Assembly (NCBI GenBank): GCA_016180855.1
Contig: JACPAL010000002.1
Span: 62,001 to 126,000, forward strand
Source: Deltaproteobacteria bacterium
GTDB taxonomy: Bacteria > UBA10199 > JACPAL01
Direction of reading: 5' to 3'
Length of the DNA stretch: 64,000 nt
Part shown: positions 1-8,322 of the stretch, piece by piece
Layout of the letters: every line of letters starts with the position of its first letter
Numbering within the stretch: the stretch's first letter is position 1
Translations under genes and position numbers: made by a program
The notes under the pieces: generated by a model
What the model saw: only the letters and a program-made list of their open reading frames with translations
The model's database searches: none
What the model was told of the DNA's origin: nothing

Positions 1-195
1 GTTGTAAAGTCCGGTGAATTCTCTTTTGCCAAGGAGGGAGTTCCTTGTCGTGGTAGCCATGTTGATAAAGTTGGTTCTCTTAAGGTTTTAGGATTGCACG
101 ACTTCTTTAATGGAAAACCGTTTTGTTGTACGTGCACCGCAACGGCCGATTGTCGGCTTATTTTTCTATCACGATCTCAATTAACCTCTCATTAA
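1..195 (+). CDS. Possible 3' end of an unrecognised gene, cut by the window edge
   Basis: Frame 1 is open from the first base to a TAA at 193-195, giving 64 residues with a Cys-rich patch (FCCTCTATADC) near the end. Its stop overlaps the stop of the convergent MBL-fold gene by four bases, which suits a real convergent pair. No family was recognised, and an open frame this short can arise by chance. If it is not coding, the first 190 bases hold nothing I can identify. Confidence 0.3.
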   Translation, partial: VVKSGEFSFAKEGVPCRGSHVDKVGSLKVLGLHDFFNGKPFCCTCTATADCRLIFLSRSQLTSH

Positions 196-1553
196 TTGAG
201 GTCGACGCTTTCGCCATAATCAGGGATATGACACTTCCAGTGAAGCTCCTCTTCAATTCTCTTCCGCAGGGTATCCGCTGCGAGCGGTTCTCCATGGACA
301 ATAAAGGTCTGACGGGGGGCCTTCGTAAAATGTCTAAGCCAGCTTAAGATTCCTTCCTGATCGGCATGGGCGGAGAGGCTGTCCAATATGCGAACCTCCG
401 CGCGAACGGGTACCAGGAGCCCGTGAATTTTGATCTGCTTGGCGCCGCCCACTAATGCCTCCCCCCTTGTTCCTGCGGCTTGAAACCCTGCGAACAGGAT
501 TGTATTTCGGTGGTTGGGGGCAAGCGATTTCAGGTGGTGAAGAATCCGCCCGCCGGTTGCCATACCGGAGGCCGAAATAATGATGGAGGGGAAGAGAAGC
601 GAGTTCAATTTTTTTGATTCTTCGACGGTTGTCACAAAACTGGCGGTTTGTGCGATCATCGCCGCCTCTTCCACGCTCAGACTCATCTCCTTTTGAAACA
701 ATTGGACGGTGCGTGTTGCCTCAACGGCCATCGGGCTATTCAGATAGATCGGGACATTGGGGATCGCCTTTTTTTTCCTCAGGCGTGCCAAGAGGAGAAG
801 AACCTCCTGGACCCGGCCGACGGCAAAGGCTGGAATGATAAGAGTTCCACCCCTCTTGATCGTTTTATGGATAATCGTTTTAAGGGTCTCCTCAGGATTC
901 TCCTTGGGGTGTGTGCGGTTTCCGTAGGTTGATTCGACAACCAGATAGTCGGTCTTTGGGATCGACTTCGGTGGACTCATCAGCAAGGAATTCGGTTTTC
1001 CCAGGTCACCCGAGAAGGTAACGAGGACTCCAGAGGCGGAGAGCTGGACCAGAGAGGCACCCAGAATATGGCCGGCCGGATGGAATACAAACGAAAGATC
1101 ACGGCCAAGAGAAACCTTTTTCCCCCAAGGGACCGGCTTGAAATATTCCAGAGAACGGCGTGCATCCTCCTCGGTGTAGAGAGGGAGGGCGGGGTGGTGT
1201 TTTGAAAAACGATGTTTATTGGCAAAGAGGGCGTCTTCTTCCTGAATATGCCCCGCGTCCGGCAAAAGGATCTCACAGAGGGCTCGTGTGGCCGCCGTGG
1301 TGTAAACAGTTCCACGAAATCCGTTTTTGACAAGAAGAGGGAGATAACCGCTGTGATCAATATGCGCATGGGTCAGAAGGATTGTCTCAAGCTGGCGTGG
1401 GTTGACCGGAAAGGGAATCCAATTTTTCAGACGAAAGGCCTTGAGTCCCTGGAAGAGGCCGCAGTCGACCAGCAGGTGTTTGTTTCGCTGTGTGACGAGG
1501 AACTTAGAGCCGGTGACCGTCTGGGTGGCCCCCAGAAACTGGAGCTTCAGCAT
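192..1553 (-). CDS. MBL-fold/beta-CASP RNA-processing-type hydrolase
   Basis: This 453-residue metallo-beta-lactamase-fold protein belongs to the beta-CASP branch (CPSF73/RNase J-like exonuclease family), cytoplasmic zinc-dependent nucleic-acid hydrolases. The metal-binding motif THAHIDHSG is at residues 61-69. A GDLGKP segment, VVESTYGNRTH and a C-terminal SLSAHADQEG followed by FIVHGEP are the further conserved blocks of this family. Length is typical. The start at 1553 gives the canonical opening MLKLQFLGATQTVTGS, although the upstream ribosome site is weak. It is transcribed away from the ccm operon with a 142-base gap. The true substrate (RNA end processing is likely) cannot be read from sequence. 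Confidence 0.85.
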   Translation of the reverse strand: MLKLQFLGATQTVTGSKFLVTQRNKHLLVDCGLFQGLKAFRLKNWIPFPVNPRQLETILLTHAHIDHSGYLPLLVKNGFRGTVYTTAATRALCEILLPDAGHIQEEDALFANKHRFSKHHPALPLYTEEDARRSLEYFKPVPWGKKVSLGRDLSFVFHPAGHILGASLVQLSASGVLVTFSGDLGKPNSLLMSPPKSIPKTDYLVVESTYGNRTHPKENPEETLKTIIHKTIKRGGTLIIPAFAVGRVQEVLLLLARLRKKKAIPNVPIYLNSPMAVEATRTVQLFQKEMSLSVEEAAMIAQTASFVTTVEESKKLNSLLFPSIIISASGMATGGRILHHLKSLAPNHRNTILFAGFQAAGTRGEALVGGAKQIKIHGLLVPVRAEVRILDSLSAHADQEGILSWLRHFTKAPRQTFIVHGEPLAADTLRKRIEEELHWKCHIPDYGESVDLN

Positions 1554-1695
1554 GCCGGTTCAAGTATGGCCGGGGATTCTCCGCTTGGCAAGATATAAGG
1601 TATTCTCATTAGGATGCCGCGGTCAATCATGGTTTCTCAAGCCGTATGAATAAGTATTGCCGACAAGATCTGAATTCAGGATAAGGAATAAATCT

Positions 1696-2349
1696 ATGGC
1701 GTCTGTTCTTGAAATGGAGGGGATTGGAAAGCGATATGAGGGTCGTTGGATCCTCAGAGATCTTCGTTTGACCGTTTCCCGTGGGGAAACGGTTGCCCTG
1801 TTTGGAGGCAACGGCTCTGGCAAGACAACCCTTTTAAAGATGATCGCCCTCCTTCTTCCGCCAACAACCGGGCAATTCAATGTTTTCGGGAGCGAGCCGG
1901 CAACAAATTCCAGGGAAATCAGGACGAAAATCCGTTTTTTGGGACATGAGAAAAGGTTGTATGAGGCGCTGACGGTGCGTGAGAACGCACAGTTAGTGGC
2001 GGTTCTTCGCGGTCTCCAGGATCGCCGCCAGGTTATTTCAGTGATGGAGAGATTGGGGATCGAAAAATTTCAGAACTATCGGGTCAGTCAGCTTTCGGAA
2101 GGGATGCGGAAACGGCTCGTTCTGGCAACGCTTCTTTTGGGGAGCGCCGATTTGATTCTGCTGGATGAGCCCCATCCGACCCTCGATCAAGGGGGGAAAA
2201 AGATTTTAGATGATCTGATTCAACAATGGAAAACAGAGGGAAAGACCTTGATGATTGCAAGTCATGACCATGAACAGGTTTTAAAACATGCCGACCGCCT
2301 CGTGGTGTTGAAAGAAGGAAAGATTTTTGAGGAAGGAAAAGGATGTTGA
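1696..2349 (+). CDS. ccmA: Heme exporter ATP-binding protein CcmA
   Basis: CcmA is the ATPase of the CcmAB(CD) ABC complex, which releases holo-CcmE during system I cytochrome c maturation. Walker A GGNGSGKTT lies at residues 37-45, the signature LSEGMRKRL mid-protein, and Walker B LILLDEP is followed by a D-loop. The ATG at 1696 is preferred over upstream in-frame ATG 1657 because AAGGAA lies just before it and the family begins about ten residues ahead of the GIGKRYEGR strand. It gives 217 residues, normal for CcmA. It overlaps ccmB by seven bases and opens a nine-gene operon. Confidence 0.92.
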   Translation: MASVLEMEGIGKRYEGRWILRDLRLTVSRGETVALFGGNGSGKTTLLKMIALLLPPTTGQFNVFGSEPATNSREIRTKIRFLGHEKRLYEALTVRENAQLVAVLRGLQDRRQVISVMERLGIEKFQNYRVSQLSEGMRKRLVLATLLLGSADLILLDEPHPTLDQGGKKILDDLIQQWKTEGKTLMIASHDHEQVLKHADRLVVLKEGKIFEEGKGC

Positions 2350-3020
2350 AGAGAGGATTCTATCAGGTTCTGGCTTTGGTGAAGAAGGATCTTCTTCTGG
2401 AATTTCGGGAAGTTGATCACCTCGTTTCCCTCCTGCTTTTTGGGTTTCTCCTTCTTCTCCTTTTCAGCTTTGCTTTGAGCGTCGAGCCGGATTTCATGAG
2501 AAAAATAGCTCCCGGTCTCTTTTGGATGACGATTCTCTTCTCCTCACTGATGATGATGGAACGCTCCTTTCAGCGGGAGAATGAGGGGGGACAGTGGGAG
2601 GGGTTGCTCCTGACAGGAGCTGATCCCAAGGTTCTTTATATGAGCAAGATGCTGTCGAATCTGTTGTTCATCATTCTTATTCAGGTCATTATTTTTCCCC
2701 TGATGGTCTTTCTCTTCGATCTCTCTTTGACGCCTTCCCTATGGTCGATTTTTCTTCTGGGGAGCCTTGGAATCTCTTCCCTGGGGACAACTTACGGTGG
2801 GTTGACCGCGACACTCAAGGGGGGAGGGATCATGCTCCCGTTGCTTCTCTTTCCGATGCTGATTCCGGTCCTCCTCGCCTCTGTCAAAATAACGGAATTG
2901 ACTCTGGCGCATGACATTTTTAGTCAGCGGGAGGTCTGGTTTAAATTGCTTATTCTATTTGACAGCGTTTTTCTTTTAGGATCGATTTTGTTGTCGGATG
3001 TGTTATTCGACCGGAGCTGA
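2343..3020 (+). CDS. ccmB: Heme exporter membrane protein CcmB
   Basis: CcmB is the permease of the CcmAB transporter in the inner membrane. The 225-residue product has about six hydrophobic segments, starting with the FGFLLLLLFSFALS helix after an N-terminal cytoplasmic stretch. It also has the family segment FQRENEGGQWEGLLLTGA between helices two and three. Length is normal. The start overlaps the end of ccmA and the TGA is fused to the ccmC start (TGATG), implying translational coupling along the operon. Confidence 0.9.
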   Translation: MLKRGFYQVLALVKKDLLLEFREVDHLVSLLLFGFLLLLLFSFALSVEPDFMRKIAPGLFWMTILFSSLMMMERSFQRENEGGQWEGLLLTGADPKVLYMSKMLSNLLFIILIQVIIFPLMVFLFDLSLTPSLWSIFLLGSLGISSLGTTYGGLTATLKGGGIMLPLLLFPMLIPVLLASVKITELTLAHDIFSQREVWFKLLILFDSVFLLGSILLSDVLFDRS

Positions 3021-3676
3021 TGATGCTGTTTAAACTATTTGGAGCGGTTGCGTTGCTGTTTTTTGCCTATGCCCAGTATTGGGCACTGGTGCGGGCGCCG
3101 GCGGATTACCAGATGGGAGATGTTTATCGAATCCTCTTTGTTCATGTTCCGGCCGCCTGGAACGCGCTTCTTCTTTTGACCTTCTCGTTCGTTGCCTCTC
3201 TAATGACCCTTCTCAAGAGGTCGGCAACCTGGGATCGTTTGGCCCATAGTTCTATTGAAGTGGGTGTCCTCCTGACAGGCCTTGCCCTTGCCTTGGGTTC
3301 GATTTGGGGACGGCCCACGTGGGGCGTTTGGTGGACCTGGGACCCGCGACTCACAACAACCGCCATCCTTTTCATCCTTTACCTGGGGGCCCTGATGCTT
3401 CGTCGCTTGATTGAAGACCGCGAGAGGCGGTCCCGTATTATGGCCAGCGTTAGCATCCTGATTTACTTAAATGTCCCGATTGTCTATTTTTCGGTCAAGT
3501 GGTGGCGGACACTTCACCAGGTCCAGTCGAATCCAAATACCATGGATCCGGCGATGGTAACCGGGCTTCGTCTTAATGCCTTGGCCCTTCTGGCCCTTTC
3601 TCTCTTCTTTCTGATTTTCAGATATCGCCTGGCCAAACGGGAGCAGATCAATCAGGAAAAGGAGGACTCAAAATGA
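3020..3676 (+). CDS. ccmC: Heme-handling protein CcmC (WWD domain)
   Basis: CcmC delivers heme to CcmE at the outer face of the inner membrane. The WWD tryptophan-rich motif (WGVWWTWDPRLTT, about residues 98-112) is clear. It is flanked by FVHVPAAW, which carries a conserved periplasmic His, and by a second His loop before a C-terminal helix (KWWRTLHQVQSN). The 218-residue product has about six membrane segments and ends in a charged tail. Its TGA overlaps the ATG of ccmD. Confidence 0.92.
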   Translation: MMLFKLFGAVALLFFAYAQYWALVRAPADYQMGDVYRILFVHVPAAWNALLLLTFSFVASLMTLLKRSATWDRLAHSSIEVGVLLTGLALALGSIWGRPTWGVWWTWDPRLTTTAILFILYLGALMLRRLIEDRERRSRIMASVSILIYLNVPIVYFSVKWWRTLHQVQSNPNTMDPAMVTGLRLNALALLALSLFFLIFRYRLAKREQINQEKEDSK

Positions 3677-3801
3677 TTCAGGAGGGATGGGAATTTGTTT
3701 GGGGGGCTTACGGACTGACGTGGGGGGTCCTTTTTCTTTACGCACTTTCTCTGGTAATAAGAAGCCGGCGTCTGAAGGAAAGGGAGAGGCGGTTTTCATG
3801 A
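3673..3801 (+). CDS. ccmD: Small membrane protein CcmD
   Basis: A 42-residue frame starts with ATG inside the ccmC stop (ATGA at 3673) and ends with TGA inside the ccmE start (ATGA at 3798). The product has the CcmD pattern: aromatic WEFVWGAYGLTW, one transmembrane helix (VLFLYALSLVI), and a basic cytoplasmic tail rich in Arg and Lys. CcmD binds CcmC and CcmE and is needed to release holo-CcmE from the CcmABCD complex. It is easy to miss because of its size; position, overlaps and sequence pattern agree. Confidence 0.9.
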   Translation: MIQEGWEFVWGAYGLTWGVLFLYALSLVIRSRRLKERERRFS

Positions 3802-4244
3802 AGTTTTCAGGAAAGGGACTTTTCACCATTTTAGGGATACTCCTGATAGCGGCCGGGTTGGTTTACCTCCTTTGGGGAGGGCTTGAGGAGAATGTCGTTT
3901 ACTTTGTGACGCCGACGGAACTCCTCGAAAAGGGGGAAGCGGCGGTAGGAAATCCGGTCCGTTTGGGGGGGGTCGTCCAGGGGGGGAGCCTTCAGGAGAA
4001 AGAGGGGATTGTTACCTTTAGTCTGACGGATGAGGTGAAGACGGTTCTTGTGGTCACAACAAAGACCCCTCCCCAGATGTTTCATGAAGGGATCGGTGCT
4101 GTGGTGGAGGGAGCATTAAGAAAAGATGGAATCTTCGAGGCGAATCGCCTCATGGTCAAGCATGGTAATGAGTATCGGCCTCCCAAAGAGGGAGAGATGC
4201 CGCAACAGATTTATAAGGCGATCCAGCAAGAGAAAAGGTCCTGA
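3798..4244 (+). CDS. ccmE: Periplasmic heme chaperone CcmE
   Basis: CcmE binds heme covalently through a His and passes it to CcmF/CcmH. The 148-residue product has an N-terminal anchor helix (FTILGILLIAAGLVYLL), then an OB-fold beta domain. It has the heme-attachment region LMVKHGNEYRPP near the C-terminus, with the His and downstream Tyr of the family HxxxY motif. Start at 3798, not the upstream in-frame 3687, because it overlaps ccmD as ATGA and gives the expected short cytoplasmic N-terminus. Confidence 0.93.
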   Translation: MKFSGKGLFTILGILLIAAGLVYLLWGGLEENVVYFVTPTELLEKGEAAVGNPVRLGGVVQGGSLQEKEGIVTFSLTDEVKTVLVVTTKTPPQMFHEGIGAVVEGALRKDGIFEANRLMVKHGNEYRPPKEGEMPQQIYKAIQQEKRS

Positions 4245-4253
4245 TCTTTCTTT

Positions 4254-6194
4254 ATGAGTCCTATTGTTATTATTGGCAACTTGTCGGTCGGTCTTGCGCT
4301 TGGGTTTTCCCTGTTTGGCATTTTTCTTTTTTATGCCGCACGTCGTCTGGAGTCGGAAAATGCCGGCTGGTGGGCCCGAGCTTCCGTTTACGCCAATTTT
4401 TTTCTGATGACTGTGGCGAATCTCGCCATGATTTATGCCCTTCTTCATGATGATTTCGGTGTCAGTTATGTGGCGCACGTCGGCAGTCGTGAGACGCCGC
4501 GTTGGGTCAGTGCGATCTCTCTCTGGAGTTCTTTGGAGGGTTCTCTTCTCCTCTGGGGATGGGTGCTTTCGGCCTTCTCAGCCGCCTGTCTTTATCGGAA
4601 TCGGGAGACCCATTTGTCACTGATCTCCTGGGTCGGTTTGGTCTTGCTCATTGTCCAGATTTTTTTCTACCTACTTCTTGCACTGCCTGCCAATCCATTC
4701 TTGTCAGTTAATCCTCCCCCTCTAAACGGTCCGGGACCAAACCCGTTACTTCAGAATCACTGGCTTATGGCGGTTCATCCCCCCTGTCTTTACATCGGGT
4801 ACATCGGATTTACGATTCCGTTTGCGTTTGCATTGGCATCGCTGATGGAGGCAAGACAGGACCTGCCCCAAAACTGGATTTCATTGTCACGTCGCTGGAC
4901 CCTTCTTGCCTGGTCATTTCTATCGGTTGCAATCATGTTGGGTGGTTGGTGGTCCTATGCCGTTTTGGGGTGGGGCGGTTATTGGGCCTGGGATCCCGTA
5001 GAAAACGCGAGTTTCATGCCCTGGCTGACCGGCACCGCATTAGTCCACTCCGTCATGGTCCAGGAGAAACGGAAGATGCTTCCAGTCTGGAATCTTGCGC
5101 TTGCAATCCTCACCTTTCTGCTGACCTTGCTTGGGACATTCCTGACACGGAGTGGCATCCTGGACAGCGTTCATTCGTTTACGGAGTCGCATATTGGTCC
5201 CTATTTTTTGGTCTTTATCGGGATCGCTCTTGTCGGCTCTCTGGCCCTTCTTTTCTGGAGGGGAGAGAAGATTCAGGCAGAGGGTCGATTTGATAGCCTC
5301 CTGAGTCTCGAATTTCTGCTGTTGTTCAACAACCTTCTTTTCTTAAGTTTCTGTTTTATTGTTTTTCTGGGAACCTTTTACCCCCTCCTGTTAGAAGCGG
5401 TCACCGGCAAGAGAATCTCTATTGGTGAACCTTATTTTAATCAGATGTCGGCCCCGATCACCTCACTCCTCCTCCTCTTGATGGGAATCGGCCTGCTCGT
5501 CCCCTGGAAGCGAGGCGATCTGAAGACACTCTTCAGGCAGTCGGTTGTTCCTTTGATTCTTTCACTTGTTGTCGGGTTCGTCTCTTTTCTTTTTGGAGGG
5601 AGGGCGCCGTGGGTCCTGGCGATTGTTCTGCTTGCCTCGTACGCCTTTTTTGTCATGGGGGCGGAGGTTTTCCGGCTTGCCCCCAAAAGGAATTTTTTTC
5701 AGCTCCTGCTGGACAATCCTCGCCGTTACGGTGGTTTCATTGCCCACACAGGAGCCCTTTTGATCGTCGTCGCGGTATCTCTCTCCAGTACCTACGAGAA
5801 GGATCAGGAGGTCACATTGAAAAGGGGAGAGTCGGTCAAAGTCTCTTCCTATCGACTCTCCCTTGACCGTTTGACGGGTGAAGAGACGCCCCAGCGATTT
5901 GAGGTCAAAGCTCATTTGCAGATCAGTCGTGATGAGGTGATTATTGGGGAACTGACGCCGCAAATGAACTACTATCCGGGCTCTCGCGAACCGATTGGAA
6001 GTCCCGCAGTCCGCTCCAGCTGGAAGGAAGACCTTTATACCACTTTGATTCAGGTCGACCCGAAGGGAGAGAACGCCTCATTTCGTGTGATCCTTACTCC
6101 GGCCGTTATCTGGATCTGGGTTGGTGGGATCATGGTGATGTCGGGTGGGCTTCTTGCGATGCTGTTTCGTCGTCCCACGGAAAGGAGATTATGA
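4254..6194 (+). CDS. ccmF: Heme lyase subunit CcmF
   Basis: CcmF with CcmH ligates heme to apocytochrome c. The 646-residue integral membrane protein has well over ten helices. The WWD motif segment WGGYWAWDPVENASF lies near residue 240, followed by TGTALVHSV and the TRSGILDSVHSF loop with a conserved His. A large periplasmic domain precedes the last helix. Length fits the family. Nine bases separate it from ccmE, and its stop overlaps the ccmG start as ATGA. Confidence 0.95.
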   Translation: MSPIVIIGNLSVGLALGFSLFGIFLFYAARRLESENAGWWARASVYANFFLMTVANLAMIYALLHDDFGVSYVAHVGSRETPRWVSAISLWSSLEGSLLLWGWVLSAFSAACLYRNRETHLSLISWVGLVLLIVQIFFYLLLALPANPFLSVNPPPLNGPGPNPLLQNHWLMAVHPPCLYIGYIGFTIPFAFALASLMEARQDLPQNWISLSRRWTLLAWSFLSVAIMLGGWWSYAVLGWGGYWAWDPVENASFMPWLTGTALVHSVMVQEKRKMLPVWNLALAILTFLLTLLGTFLTRSGILDSVHSFTESHIGPYFLVFIGIALVGSLALLFWRGEKIQAEGRFDSLLSLEFLLLFNNLLFLSFCFIVFLGTFYPLLLEAVTGKRISIGEPYFNQMSAPITSLLLLLMGIGLLVPWKRGDLKTLFRQSVVPLILSLVVGFVSFLFGGRAPWVLAIVLLASYAFFVMGAEVFRLAPKRNFFQLLLDNPRRYGGFIAHTGALLIVVAVSLSSTYEKDQEVTLKRGESVKVSSYRLSLDRLTGEETPQRFEVKAHLQISRDEVIIGELTPQMNYYPGSREPIGSPAVRSSWKEDLYTTLIQVDPKGENASFRVILTPAVIWIWVGGIMVMSGGLLAMLFRRPTERRL

Positions 6195-6718
6195 AGAGAG
6201 GGTTGATCTTGATCATTATTGCGATCCCCTCGATCGCCGTTCTTTATTTCGGTCTGACGCGGGATCCTCGCACCTTGCCATCAGCATTGGTAAAAAAGCC
6301 GGCCCCCCTGTTTTCTCTTATCAATCTGGAAGGAAAATCTGTTTCGCTGACAGAGGCGAAGGGGCACCCCGTGGTTCTCAACTTTTGGTCGACCTGGTGC
6401 GGCCCTTGTCTTGCGGAACATCAGACGATTCGTCACGGTATTCACCTCTTCGAGCCGCAAGGAGTCATTTTTTATTCCATCCTTTACGAAGACAGTCCCG
6501 AAAACGCCCAGGCGTTCATCCGTGAATATGGCAAGGCGGCGGAGGTTCTTCTTGACCCTGGATTGAGGAGCGCCATCGATTATGGTGTCGCTGGCGTTCC
6601 GGAGACTTTCTTTATTGATCGGGAGGGGCGGATTGTGCACAAACAGACCGGTGTTTTGACGATGGAGGTGCTAGTGGGCACACTGGAAAAACTTATTCAA
6701 TCGACGGTGGCGCCATGA
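6191..6718 (+). CDS. ccmG: Thiol:disulfide oxidoreductase CcmG/DsbE-like
   Basis: A membrane-tethered periplasmic thioredoxin that reduces the apocytochrome haem-binding Cys pair. The 175-residue product has an N-terminal helix (LILIIIAIPSIAVLYFGL), a thioredoxin fold with active site WSTWCGPC near residue 70, and the cis-Pro element GVAGVPETFFID. It overlaps ccmF and ccmH as ATGA on both sides. Function is assigned by fold plus operon position; an isolated TlpA/ResA-type protein would look similar. Confidence 0.9.
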   Translation: MKRGLILIIIAIPSIAVLYFGLTRDPRTLPSALVKKPAPLFSLINLEGKSVSLTEAKGHPVVLNFWSTWCGPCLAEHQTIRHGIHLFEPQGVIFYSILYEDSPENAQAFIREYGKAAEVLLDPGLRSAIDYGVAGVPETFFIDREGRIVHKQTGVLTMEVLVGTLEKLIQSTVAP

Positions 6719-7074
6719 AATGGTTTTTTCTGATTCTCCTCTTTTGGAGTTGTGCCACCTCGTTGTCAACTGATCCTGAATCGCGTGCCGACAGGCTTGG
6801 AAAGCAGATTCGATGTCCTGTTTGTCGAGGGGTTCCTATTGCCGATTCTCCCTCCTCACTCGCGGTTGAGATGATGGGGATTATTCGTGCTCAAATAGCA
6901 GAGGGGAAGACAGATCAAGAGATTTTAGGATATTTTGAGGCACGGTATGGAGAGTGGGCCCTTCTGGAACCTAAGAAGGAGGGATTCAATCTGTCTGTCT
7001 GGATTTTCCCGTTGATTTTTATCCTGGGAGGGGCGCTTTTTATCGTCTCTTATGCAAAGAGGAGGAGAGAATGA
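6715..7074 (+). CDS. ccmH: Cytochrome c maturation protein CcmH
   Basis: Periplasmic thioredoxin-like partner of CcmF. The 119-residue product has an N-terminal signal helix and the redox motif IRCPVCRGVPIADS near residue 34. The family helix region is SSLAVEMMGIIRAQIAEGK, with YFEARYGEWALLEP after it, and a C-terminal membrane helix follows (WIFPLIFILGGALFIV). It is the short, single-domain type with the TPR part encoded separately by the next gene. Starts and stops overlap neighbours as ATGA. Confidence 0.93.
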   Translation: MKWFFLILLFWSCATSLSTDPESRADRLGKQIRCPVCRGVPIADSPSSLAVEMMGIIRAQIAEGKTDQEILGYFEARYGEWALLEPKKEGFNLSVWIFPLIFILGGALFIVSYAKRRRE

Positions 7075-7775
7075 TTCTATCAGGAACCGTGTTGGGCTTT
7101 ATCGGTGCCGGTTTTCTTCTGTTGGCGGCCGTTGTAATTGCCTTTATTGAGAAGAAGGAAAGGGGGCAGGGAAATGCTGGCAAGTCGAAGGGGCTTTCGC
7201 ATCTGGTCTTGGGGCTTGCCCTGTCGGCCTTTGTCCTGGGGACAGCGGTGACCCTTCTCTCGGGGATACGTCCCAGAGAGGAAAGTGGCCGTTTTGCGAT
7301 GGGGAGCGGTGGGGAGGGTGAGTCTCCAGCAGGAAACTCCGGAACGGCGGCACTTCCTCCCGGCGTGGAGGAGACCGAAGTCAACCAGTTGAAAGAAAAA
7401 GCCTCAAAGGACTCGAATGACTTCGCCTCACGGGAGCGATTGGGGCATATTTACCTTCAGATGCAGGATTACGAGAAGGTGTTCCAGATGTCGCATGAAG
7501 CACTACAGATCCGTCCGGATAGTTTCGAGTCGAGGATTCATATGGGAATGGTCCTCTTTTCCATGGGAGAGATTGATCAATCGCTTGAGCAGCTTGAAAT
7601 CGCGTTGAAGGGGGAGCCCAACAACCTGGAGGCGTTGGCCTTTAAGGGGCTTATTTTATTACAGGGGAAAAATGACCGTGAGGGGGCCAAAAAGGTTTGG
7701 GCCCGGTATCTTAAGCGGGCCAAGCCTGGGGATTTGGGGTGGGGCATGGTCCAAGCGCTTTCCCAGACCCCTTAA
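7071..7775 (+). CDS. ccmI: CcmI-like TPR protein, end of the ccm operon
   Basis: The 234-residue product has two N-terminal hydrophobic helices (about residues 5-26 and 45-65), a low-complexity linker, then TPR-like helices from about residue 105. These include SRERLGHIYLQMQDYEKVFQMS- and LAFKGLILLQGKNDREGAKKVW-type units. CcmI proteins hold apocytochrome c for the CcmFH lyase. The match is by architecture and by its overlap with ccmH (ATGA), not by a unique motif. The stop lies inside a palindrome beginning the following repeat element. Confidence 0.75.
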   Translation: MILSGTVLGFIGAGFLLLAAVVIAFIEKKERGQGNAGKSKGLSHLVLGLALSAFVLGTAVTLLSGIRPREESGRFAMGSGGEGESPAGNSGTAALPPGVEETEVNQLKEKASKDSNDFASRERLGHIYLQMQDYEKVFQMSHEALQIRPDSFESRIHMGMVLFSMGEIDQSLEQLEIALKGEPNNLEALAFKGLILLQGKNDREGAKKVWARYLKRAKPGDLGWGMVQALSQTP

Positions 7776-7930
7776 GGGGACTGTTGAAAAATGCCATCTG
7801 CTGCGTTCCCCTCGTCGCCGGCTCCTCGACGTACCATCAAGTACGCCTGCGTCGCGGCTTCTCGGGGTGCCTTGCAGCTGGGCATTTTTGAACAGTCCCC
7901 AAAAGCCATTTTTCAACACACCCTTAAGGG
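7768..7930. repeat. Nested palindromic repeat element, copy 1
   Basis: The outer arms are an imperfect inverted repeat. CCCCTTAAGGGG followed by ACTGTTGAAAAATG (7768-7793) pairs with CATTTTTCAACACA followed by CCCTTAAGGG (7907-7930). An inner arm GGCATTTTTGAACAGTCCCC (7881-7900) also pairs with the left arm. The central part, read on the minus strand, carries CAGCTGCAAGGC, GGCGTACTTGATGGTACG and AACGCAGCAGATGG, which align with copies at 9301 and 18806. MITE- or REP-like. It begins at the ccmI stop and may form a strong hairpin that ends the ccm transcript. Confidence 0.75.
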
Positions 7931-8012
7931 TATGACGGGGATCATGGTTCTATTTTTTTCAGTTTTGTAAAGATAGGGCTGGTTTAAGGGTAAATTAAAG
8001 AAAGGAGATTGT

Positions 8013-8270
8013 ATGTCAAAGACCATAACGATAGCGCTCGCGGCGATTTTTGCCATGCTCCTTGCCAGTGATCTTGTGCTAGCAGGGACCTATGGGGAAA
8101 AATGTGCTGCATGCCACAAGGCGAAGGGTGTGACAGACGATGTAATCAAGGCAGTTGGTTACGACGCTTGTGTCAAGATAGCTACAGAGGGGAAGAAGGG
8201 CGAAAAAGGGATGATGCCCCCCTTGAAGGCGATGGCCGAGCCGGCCTGTAAGGATCTTTTTGGAAAATAA
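8013..8270 (+). CDS. Very small periplasmic c-type cytochrome
   Basis: The 85-residue product has a signal peptide (hydrophobic to about residue 24, cleavage after VLA). The mature part of about 61 residues has the heme motif CAACH near its start and GMMPPLKAM, which could supply the distal Met. Two further Cys (YDACVK and EPACKD) could form a disulfide. AGGAGA sits seven bases before the ATG. It is shorter than most class I cytochromes, which are usually 80 residues or more when mature. It directly follows the ccm operon that would mature it; the electron partner is unknown. Confidence 0.82.
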   Translation: MSKTITIALAAIFAMLLASDLVLAGTYGEKCAACHKAKGVTDDVIKAVGYDACVKIATEGKKGEKGMMPPLKAMAEPACKDLFGK

Positions 8271-8322
8271 AAGACTTCTTTTCATTGCCTCTTGAGGAGG
8301 TTGTGAATTAAGAAGACTCACA

